Shown in pieces: positions 1 through 5,079 of a DNA stretch of 8,287 bases; positions within the stretch are counted from its first letter, which is position 1, and each line of letters opens with the position of its first letter. The DNA is from CAYSRC01 sp964433495 (GTDB taxonomy: Bacteria; Bacillota; Clostridia; Oscillospirales; Ruminococcaceae): positions 1 through 8,287 of the forward strand of contig CAYSRC010000063.1 of NCBI GenBank assembly GCA_964433495.1. The letters are read 5' to 3'. A program made the translations under genes and the position numbers. The notes under the pieces were generated by a model that was given only the letters and a program-made list of their open reading frames with translations, did not search any database and was not told the DNA's origin.

Positions 1-111
1 GGCACAACTCGCGAGAATATGCGAGCCGTGTCACCGTAGGTGACTGATGAGGGGTTAGCCGAGCTTTAACTTTATCCTTGCTATGAATAAGAATCCTCCT
101 GACCCCTCATC
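1..111 (+). repeat. Structured repeat element, left copy (copy 1)
   Basis: This is a non-coding stretch with three nested or adjacent stems. CTCGC (8-12) pairs with GCGAG (21-25) around the 8-nt loop GAGAATAT. GTCACC (30-35) pairs with GGTGAC (39-44) around GTA. GATGAGGGGTT (46-56) pairs with GACCCCTCATC (101-111), with one G-T wobble, across a 44-nt AT-richer interior. GGCAC (1-5) could also pair with GTGTC (28-32), so the element may continue left of the window. Bases 7-33 match the complement of 8056-8082 at 24 of 27 positions. I see the structures directly; that this is a mobile or REP-like repeat is inference. Confidence 0.7.
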
Positions 112-112
112 C

Positions 113-148
113 ACCGCAGGGCGGTCCCCCTTCCCCCGAGGGGGAAGG
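113..148. repeat. Two GC-rich hairpins next to the left repeat
   Basis: ACCGC (113-117) pairs with GCGGT (121-125). CCTTCCCCC (129-137) pairs with GGGGGAAGG (140-148). The order CCCCTCATC, small hairpin, then CCTTCCCCC/GGGGGAAGG looks like a palindromic intergenic repeat I associate with many Clostridia genomes, but I cannot confirm family membership here. A terminator role is unlikely because only TTT follows the stem on the plus strand. Confidence 0.55.
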
Positions 149-175
149 TTTCCGAGACCTAAAGCTTACACTCGA

Positions 176-237
176 CCCGCAGGTTGCGGGCCCTTAAACT
201 CCCTTACCGCGCGGTCAACCGCGCGGCAAGAGGGCTT
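176..237. repeat. Palindromic hairpins
   Basis: CCCGCA (176-181) pairs with TGCGGG (185-190). CCGCGCGGT (207-215) pairs with ACCGCGCGG (218-226), each arm being itself almost self-complementary. Flanking CCCT (201-204) and AGGG (231-234) extend the second structure imperfectly. AGGGCTT (231-237) is also complementary to AAGCCCT (294-300). No coding signal is visible. Confidence 0.5.
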
Positions 238-395
238 GGGCTCCCCGTTCGCCGCGAGACGCTTAAAAGACGTGTCTGCTCGCAAAACCGCCGAAGCCCT
301 TGGGAGGCGCGTCCTCCTTGAGGGGGACGCCGCGCGGGGCCGCGGCAGCAAGCGCTTCCGGGGGCTCGCCGCAAGCTTCGGGACGCTTTTCAGGA
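238..395. other. Non-coding structured region downstream of the anti-sigma gene
   Basis: No credible gene is seen here. The clearest element is a 9-bp hairpin at 309-330 (GCGTCCTCC and GGGGGACGC around TTGA, one wobble pair). A second stem, CGGGAC (379-384) with GTCCCG (399-404), overlaps the stop codon of the neighbouring gene. A third, GCGGC (342-346) with GCCGC (368-372), lies between them. None is followed by a T run on the minus strand, so I cannot place an intrinsic terminator for the sigma/anti-sigma unit. Confidence 0.4.
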
Positions 396-1874
396 TCAGT
401 CCCGTTTTATAATCTTCACCTCGAAACCGACGCGCTCGCAGTCCTGCGGCGCCTGTGCCGTCACGGCGCCTGCCGCGGGGTCGCCCGCGAAGCCCGTCTC
501 GTCGAGCACAAGCTCGACCTCGCCTGCGCAGTTGAGACCGACGCGCTGCCTCGAAAAGGTCAGCGCGCTGCCGAGCGTCGTCACGGCGTCAAACCCGCGC
601 AGCCCCTCCCGCTCTCTGCCCGAGGGCTGATAATAAAAGCTCCCCATGCGCTGTGCCGTCGTTTCAAACGCGACGCTGCCGTGCGGCTCGACGGTCACCT
701 CGACGACGAGATAGAGCACCCTGTCCAAAAGCGCCGCATCGCTCATAATTTCCTCGAGCATGCCCGTGTCATACCGGCGCGCGCCCTGCCCGTCGGTCGT
801 CCCGTGCCCCGCAAGACATCTGCAAACCTCACGGAACAGCAGGTCGGGGTCGCTTAAATAGAGCGCGTCCCCGGCGTCGGGGTTGTCGAGCAGCGCGTCC
901 CGAAACTCGAGGCACCGCTCCCGCAAAAACTCGCCGAGCGTTGTCTCGTACCGCTCTACCTCGGCGCTGCCCTCAATCCTGTCCCCCTCGTCGCAGCCGC
1001 CGTCGCCGTAAAAGCCTATCTCATAGCTCTTTACGTCGTCGCCGACAAGCGCGATGTAGACGGCGTCCCCGCCCTGCGCCGAGATTGTGCTGTTTCGGTA
1101 GGCAAGGCCGCCCTCGCGGTCGTACCTGCCGCCGTTGAAGCCGTAGGAGAGCATCGCCGTTCGGTCATAGTCGATCACGGCCTCAAATTGGACGTTGGGG
1201 GAGACGGCGTCCTGCGAAAATGCCGTTATATCGTGCAGCTTATACACCGTGACGGGGGTGTCGGGCGCCGCCGCGGGCGAAAACGCCGCGTCCATGTACG
1301 AGCCGTCCGACAGAAGCTCGCGATAGCCCTCCCAGCTTTCAATCGACCCGACGAGCCGCTCGCGCCTTTCCCCGTCCTCGCCGGTCAGCTCGCCCGTGAA
1401 CGCGCCGCACACGACGCGGGGCTCGACCGCTTCGCCGTCCACGGTCACCCGCGGCAGCTCGGGGTCGGCAAGCGACCCCACCGCAGGGTAGGCGAGCGTC
1501 GCGCTTATCGGCTCGTCGGTCTCGTTTGTCAGGGTATAGCGGTCAACGACGGCGCATCTCCCCGTGTGCGAAAAGCCCGAAAAATCAAACTCGAGATACC
1601 GCTCGGCGGCAAGTCCGTCCGAGGGCGTCAGCGCCGTCAGCGGCAGCACCGGCCCTTGATAGCTCATCGGCCCGTCCGACACATCGTTTCCGCCGATATG
1701 CGAGCCCGCAAAGCGCGCCGCGCCGAAGCACGCGCCCGCGCACACCGCAAGCGCCGCGGCCACCGCAACAAACCGCCTTATGTGCAGGGCTTTGCGCTCA
1801 CGCGGCGCGTCCCCCCGCTCGAGCGCCTCGTCAGAAATATCCCCAACGGCTCGCAGCAGTTCTTCTCTTTTCAT
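396..1874 (-). CDS. Putative membrane anti-sigma factor, partner of the ECF sigma factor
   Basis: This 492-residue protein has a short cytoplasmic N-terminus (about 1-34, beginning MKREELLRAVGDISDEALER), one membrane segment (about 35-54, rich in Ala and Val) and a large outer domain of about 435 residues. It likely binds and restrains the sigma factor encoded 37 bp upstream, with the outer domain sensing an envelope signal. The short acidic helix followed by a basic patch (RERKALHIRR) and one transmembrane helix is typical of clostridial ECF partner proteins. The outer domain is acidic, carries eight cysteines that might form disulfides, and matches no named domain I recognise. I chose the ATG at 1874 because AAAGGAGGT sits 7 nt before it; the open frame extends 16 codons further to 1922 but overlaps the sigma gene end. 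Stop is TGA. The role is inferred from position and topology. Confidence 0.75.
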   Translation of the reverse strand: MKREELLRAVGDISDEALERGDAPRERKALHIRRFVAVAAALAVCAGACFGAARFAGSHIGGNDVSDGPMSYQGPVLPLTALTPSDGLAAERYLEFDFSGFSHTGRCAVVDRYTLTNETDEPISATLAYPAVGSLADPELPRVTVDGEAVEPRVVCGAFTGELTGEDGERRERLVGSIESWEGYRELLSDGSYMDAAFSPAAAPDTPVTVYKLHDITAFSQDAVSPNVQFEAVIDYDRTAMLSYGFNGGRYDREGGLAYRNSTISAQGGDAVYIALVGDDVKSYEIGFYGDGGCDEGDRIEGSAEVERYETTLGEFLRERCLEFRDALLDNPDAGDALYLSDPDLLFREVCRCLAGHGTTDGQGARRYDTGMLEEIMSDAALLDRVLYLVVEVTVEPHGSVAFETTAQRMGSFYYQPSGREREGLRGFDAVTTLGSALTFSRQRVGLNCAGEVELVLDETGFAGDPAAGAVTAQAPQDCERVGFEVKIIKRD

Positions 1875-1881
1875 CCGTCCA

Positions 1882-1890
1882 ACCTCCTTT
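1882..1890 (-). promoter_or_regulatory. Ribosome binding site of the anti-sigma gene
   Basis: AAAGGAGGT lies 7 nt before the ATG at 1874, inside the 37-bp gap after the sigma gene stop. It fixes the start over the longer open frame reaching 1922. Confidence 0.85.
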
Positions 1891-1911
1891 GACGTAACCA
1901 AAAAACGACGC

Positions 1912-2469
1912 CTATACCTCAAAACCCATCTCCGAAAGGCGGACGCGCAGCTTGCCCCTTATGCGGTGCAGCGACACCGCCGCGCTGCCCTCCGTGACGC
2001 CGAGGGACGCCGCCGCGCTCCCCACGCTCTCACAGTAGAAATACCGCCGTATAAACAGGGCGGCCTCGTTCGGCGGGAGCCCCAGCACAAACCCGTCGAT
2101 TGCCCGCACAAGCTCCGCGTATTCAAACGCCCGCTCGGCGCTCTCGGCGCCGACGACGTCCCCGAGCTCGTCGAGGACGGCCTCCACCTCGCCGCCGCCG
2201 CGCTTTTGGGCGTTTTTTTGCGCATACCGCCCGAGGGCCAGCCGCCTGCAGATTTTCAGCAGATAGGCCCGCAGCCGCACGGGGCGCTCGGGCGGGACGG
2301 CGTTCCAGACCCGCAGGTAGGTGTCGTTCACGCACTCCTCAGCGTCCTCTCTCGTCCCCACGATGCCCCGCGCCACCGCGCGACAGGGCGCGCCGTGCGC
2401 CCTGTCGGTCTCGGCAATGGCGCGCTCGTCCCGCGCAAAGTACAGCTCGACAATCTCCCGGTCGTCCAC
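1912..2469 (-). CDS. ECF-type (sigma-70 family) RNA polymerase sigma factor
   Basis: This 185-residue protein has only the two core sigma domains. Region 2 spans about 12-80, including the family-typical GTREDAEECVNDTYLRVWNAVPP (about 38-60) followed by a KICRRLAL helix. A linker about 81-125 contains AQKRGGGEV. Region 4 spans about 128-183, with LPPNEAALFIRRYFYCESVG and a helix-turn-helix around ASLGVTEGSAAVSLHRIRGKL that reads the -35 element. It would direct RNA polymerase to a small stress or envelope regulon. Start is GTG at 2469, with AAAGGGGG 8 nt upstream; stop is TAG. The membrane protein gene starts 37 bp downstream, so the two are probably cotranscribed and act as a sigma/anti-sigma pair. 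The regulon is unknown. Confidence 0.95.
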   Translation of the reverse strand: MDDREIVELYFARDERAIAETDRAHGAPCRAVARGIVGTREDAEECVNDTYLRVWNAVPPERPVRLRAYLLKICRRLALGRYAQKNAQKRGGGEVEAVLDELGDVVGAESAERAFEYAELVRAIDGFVLGLPPNEAALFIRRYFYCESVGSAAASLGVTEGSAAVSLHRIRGKLRVRLSEMGFEV

Positions 2470-2511
2470 CTCGCCGTCCCCCTTTCGCTCTCTTGCTCCC
2501 TCACTGTATAT

Positions 2512-2537
2512 GACCGAAAAAAACCATCGCTATTACA
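2512..2537 (-). promoter_or_regulatory. Candidate ECF-type (autoregulatory) promoter of the sigma gene
   Basis: On the minus strand TGTAAT (2532-2537) is followed after 16 bp by GGTC (2512-2515), about 40 bp before the GTG start. Firmicutes ECF promoters often have a TGWAAC-like -35 and a CGTC-like -10 at this spacing, so this may be recognised by the sigma factor itself. The match is imperfect in both boxes, and the spacer holds a 7-T run as some ECF promoters do. Confidence 0.3.
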
Positions 2538-2560
2538 GCCGGGCGCAGATTTTTTGTAAT
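2532..2560. promoter_or_regulatory. Short inverted repeat upstream of the sigma gene
   Basis: ATTACA (2532-2537) and TGTAAT (2555-2560) form a perfect 6-bp dyad with a 17-bp gap. The arm nearest the gene coincides with the proposed -35 box, so it could be an operator or a chance match. Between 2561 and 2694 I see no gene and no convincing promoter. Confidence 0.25.
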
Positions 2561-2694
2561 CCCTTCCCGTCCCGACATGTCTCTTGTCACAATCTAAGCT
2601 TCCCGCGCGCAATCGGTACAGCGTTCGGTTCTCCCTTCACGGGAAAGCTGCGTCGGCCCGCCGGAAACCGCAGGCCATTTTTTCACCGCGCACC

Positions 2695-2736
2695 AAAAAG
2701 CGGGGCGGCGGCATGGGAAACCCCGCGCCGCCGCCC
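2695..2736 (-). terminator. Intrinsic terminator of the adhE-kinase-hydrogenase operon
   Basis: On the minus strand GGGCGGCGGC (2736-2727) pairs perfectly with GCCGCCGCCC (2712-2703). The 14-nt loop can itself form GGG/CCC, and CGC then TTTTT (2699-2695) follow. The stem begins 14 bp after the hydrogenase stop codon. It separates this operon from the sigma unit downstream. Confidence 0.9.
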
Positions 2737-2750
2737 TTGCTGTTAAGTCC

Positions 2751-4193
2751 CTACACCCGCTCTTTTTTCGTCTTCTCGAGTCTGCCCACAGCCTCCGAGA
2801 TGGTCTGCACGGCGGCCTCCCTGCCGTAGCTGTCGATCTCGCTTCGGTCCTTGGGGCCGTGGGTCAGGCAGCCCGCGCCGCCGATGCACCCGCCGACGCA
2901 CGCCATCCCCTCGATAAAGTTGCCGTCGAGCATCCCCTTGCTCGCCTTGAGCAGGGCTGTCCTGCACTGCTCGATGCCGTCGCACGGCACCGCTTTGAGC
3001 TCGAACCCCGCGTCCAGCCCCTGCTCCTTGAGGCCCTGTGCCACCGCGTCGGACAGCCCGCCGCTGCGCGCAAAGATCCTGCCGAAGTAGGACGCGTTGT
3101 CGAGCGTTTCCTCCTCGAGCTCGGTTATCTCGATATCGCGCGAGTCGAACAGCGCCTGAAGCTCCTCAAAGGTCAGCACGCTGTCGATGTACCGTCCGAC
3201 CTCGGGCCGCTTAAACTCCGCCTTCTTTGCGGTGCACGGGCCGATGAACACGATTCTGCAATCGCGCGAGGTCTCCTTGATGTGCTTTGCAATCGTCGCC
3301 ATGGGGGAAATGTTGTGCGACACATGCTCTTTGAGGTCGGGAAATGCCTTTTCAACGTATGACACAAACGCGGGACAGCACGAGCTCGTCAAAAACCCCT
3401 TTTCGGCGAGCTCGGCCGACTCGGCCCGCGCGACCATGTCCGCCCCGAGCGCGGCCTCGACGACCTCGTCAAACCCGAGGCGCTTGATGCCGCTTATCAC
3501 CTGCCCGAGCTTCGCGTAGGAGAACTGGCTCGACACCGACGGCGCTACCACCGCGTACAGCCGGTAGCCGTTGTACTTTCTCTTGATGAGGTCGATCACC
3601 TCGAGTATGTACGACTTGTCGGATATCGCGCCGAACGGGCACTGGTAGACGCACGCGCCGCACGCGATGCACCTGTCGTTGTCAATCGACGCCGAGCTCG
3701 TCTCGCTCATCGAGATTGCCCCGACCTTGCACGCGCGCTCGCACGGCCGCTTGTTCATGATTATCGCGCTGTAGGGGCACACCTTTGTGCACGCGCCGCA
3801 CTCGCGGCACTTGTTTTTGTCGACCACCGCGTGCTGGTTTGCGTCAAAGGAGATCGCGCCGAAGCGGCACGCCTCGGCACAGTGGTGCGCAAGGCAGCCG
3901 CGGCAGGCGTTGGTGACCTCGCACCCGCTTATCGGGCACTCATCGCACGCGATGTCGATGACCTCGATGACGTTGGGGTTGTCGCGGTCGCCGCCCATCG
4001 CGAGCTTGACCCGCTCGCCGAGGATAGCGCGCTCTTTATAAACGCAGCAGCGCATGGTCGGCGTCTTGCCCGGCACAATGCGCTCGGGGATATCCAGCAC
4101 ATGCTCGAGCAGGCGGTCGTTCCACGCCTCGCGCGCCACCTCCCTGAGCGACTGGTACTTGAGGTACTGTATCTTGGTGTCAAATTTTTTCAT
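2751..4193 (-). CDS. Monomeric [FeFe] hydrogenase, group B type
   Basis: This 480-residue cytoplasmic enzyme catalyses reversible H2 formation from protons with low-potential electrons, most likely from ferredoxin. The N-terminal half is a ferredoxin-like electron relay: CxxCxxxxCxxxC at C97, C100, C105, C109; classic 4Fe-4S motifs at C129/132/135/139 and C175/178/181/185; further Cys at 83, 86, 91, 151 and 155. The H-cluster domain follows. L1 is TSSCCPAF (C272 the likely proton-relay Cys, C273 a ligand), L2 is GPCTAKKAE (C320) and L3 is EGMACVGGCIGGAGC (C432, C436). Group A enzymes normally have TSCCPxW and MPCxxK; the Phe and Gly here, and the L3 ending, fit group B. I chose ATG 4193 because MKKFDTKIQYLKYQ is the family-like N-terminus, though its ribosome binding site (GGGG) is weak. 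Maturases HydEFG are not in the window. Confidence 0.95.
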   Translation of the reverse strand: MKKFDTKIQYLKYQSLREVAREAWNDRLLEHVLDIPERIVPGKTPTMRCCVYKERAILGERVKLAMGGDRDNPNVIEVIDIACDECPISGCEVTNACRGCLAHHCAEACRFGAISFDANQHAVVDKNKCRECGACTKVCPYSAIIMNKRPCERACKVGAISMSETSSASIDNDRCIACGACVYQCPFGAISDKSYILEVIDLIKRKYNGYRLYAVVAPSVSSQFSYAKLGQVISGIKRLGFDEVVEAALGADMVARAESAELAEKGFLTSSCCPAFVSYVEKAFPDLKEHVSHNISPMATIAKHIKETSRDCRIVFIGPCTAKKAEFKRPEVGRYIDSVLTFEELQALFDSRDIEITELEEETLDNASYFGRIFARSGGLSDAVAQGLKEQGLDAGFELKAVPCDGIEQCRTALLKASKGMLDGNFIEGMACVGGCIGGAGCLTHGPKDRSEIDSYGREAAVQTISEAVGRLEKTKKERV

Positions 4194-4314
4194 AGCGCTA
4201 AACCCCATGAGGATTTTTCTGACGCCCCGCTCCCGCGCAGACAGCCGCACTGCGGCGCCGCCGAGCCGTCCGTTCCCCGACACGCCCGCCGCGGGCAGGG
4301 CCTGTCTCATTCTG
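4194..4314 (-). other. Spacer between kinase and hydrogenase genes
   Basis: These 121 bp hold no clear promoter and no terminator. A GC hairpin, GCCCGC (4284-4289) with GCGGGC (4291-4296), has no T run, so read-through is expected. The hydrogenase frame stays open across the whole spacer, and an ATG at 4310 lies 4 nt after the kinase stop codon. Using it would add 39 residues to the hydrogenase, but it lacks a recognisable ribosome binding site. Confidence 0.5.
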
Positions 4315-5064
4315 TCACTGATAGTCCACGACGTCGACCCACGACAGCAGCAGCTCGCGCTCCTCCTCGTGTCCCTTGACCGACTGCGACGCCGCGACGA
4401 TGGGCAGCCACTTTTGCACATATTGGATGGCGGTGTCGGTCTTTTTGCACCACAGCCTCATGTATTCGTCCGCCGTCCTGCGGTCCCCCTCGAGGCAGAA
4501 CAACAGATAGGTCCTCGCGACGTCCGCCGACGCGTTGCCCTGCGTCGCGTGCGCCCAGTCGAGGATGTACATCACGCCGTCGTCGTTCAAAATCACGTTG
4601 GACGGGTTGAAGTCGCCGTGGCACAGCTTGACGTGGTTGGGCATGCTCTCAAGCCTTGTGTGCAGGTCGTACCGTGTCGTCGCGTCGAGGTCGGTCTCGC
4701 TTATCTTGCGGTTCATCTTGTCCTTGAGCTTGTTGAGCAGCGGGCACCGCTTGGACTGCACCTCGATCTGCAGGTCGACAAACTTCTCGAGATACTCGCC
4801 CTTTTTGTCGGGGTTCTCCGCCATGAGCCGGTCGAGCGTCCTGCCCTCGATGAACTCGGTGACGATGGCCCACTTGCCCTCGTGCTTTGCGACTTCGAGC
4901 ACCCTGGGGATGTTGAGGCCCGTCTCCTCCACCCGCGCCTGGTTGAGCGCCTCGTTGAGGATGTCGGCCTTGGAAAAATCGCTGTCGAACAGCTTGACCG
5001 CGCGCTCGCCGTCGCGGTAGATCGTCTTGTGCGCCCTTACTGCAATTACGCTTTGCTCCTTCAT
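4315..5064 (-). CDS. APH-fold phosphotransferase (aminoglycoside phosphotransferase-like kinase)
   Basis: This 249-residue soluble protein has the aminoglycoside/choline kinase fold. A nucleotide-binding Lys is in RAVKLF (K24), with a possible partner Glu at E38. The hinge is VTEFIEGRTL (68-77). The catalytic loop is HGDFNPSNV (149-157, D151 and N156) and the metal-binding DFG-equivalent is ILDWAHA (D169). It would transfer phosphate from ATP to a small molecule or, less often, a protein; the substrate cannot be read from the sequence. A resistance role is not implied, since the family is broad and this copy sits inside a redox operon. Start is ATG at 5064, with a GTG one codon earlier at 5067. 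AAGGAGG overlaps the adhE stop, which suggests translational coupling. Stop is TGA. The family call is firm; the function is unknown. Confidence 0.9.
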   Translation of the reverse strand: MKEQSVIAVRAHKTIYRDGERAVKLFDSDFSKADILNEALNQARVEETGLNIPRVLEVAKHEGKWAIVTEFIEGRTLDRLMAENPDKKGEYLEKFVDLQIEVQSKRCPLLNKLKDKMNRKISETDLDATTRYDLHTRLESMPNHVKLCHGDFNPSNVILNDDGVMYILDWAHATQGNASADVARTYLLFCLEGDRRTADEYMRLWCKKTDTAIQYVQKWLPIVAASQSVKGHEEERELLLSWVDVVDYQ

Positions 5065-5072
5065 CACACCGT

Positions 5073-5079
5073 CCTCCTT
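5073..5079 (-). promoter_or_regulatory. Ribosome binding site of the kinase gene, overlapping the adhE stop
   Basis: AAGGAGG shares two bases with the adhE TAA stop (5078-5080) and lies 8 nt before the ATG at 5064, or 5 nt before the GTG at 5067. Ribosomes ending adhE would be placed to start the kinase, coupling the two. Confidence 0.85.

Noticed and set aside
129..148. The CCTTCCCCC/GGGGGAAGG hairpin as an intrinsic terminator
   Set aside because: Only three T residues follow on the plus strand, there are none of use on the minus strand, and no gene ends next to it.
83..412. A 109-codon plus-strand frame at the left end
   Set aside because: It consists of palindromic repeat sequence translated into Pro, Arg and Gly, overlaps the end of the anti-sigma gene, and has no ribosome binding site.
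300..2559. Plus-strand frames opposite the sigma and anti-sigma genes
   Set aside because: All are shadows: compositionally biased, without start signals, and overlapping well-supported minus-strand genes.
4315..5064. The kinase as an antibiotic resistance gene
   Set aside because: The APH fold is shared by many small-molecule and protein kinases. The gene is embedded in a metabolic operon with matching codon use and shows no link to resistance cassettes.
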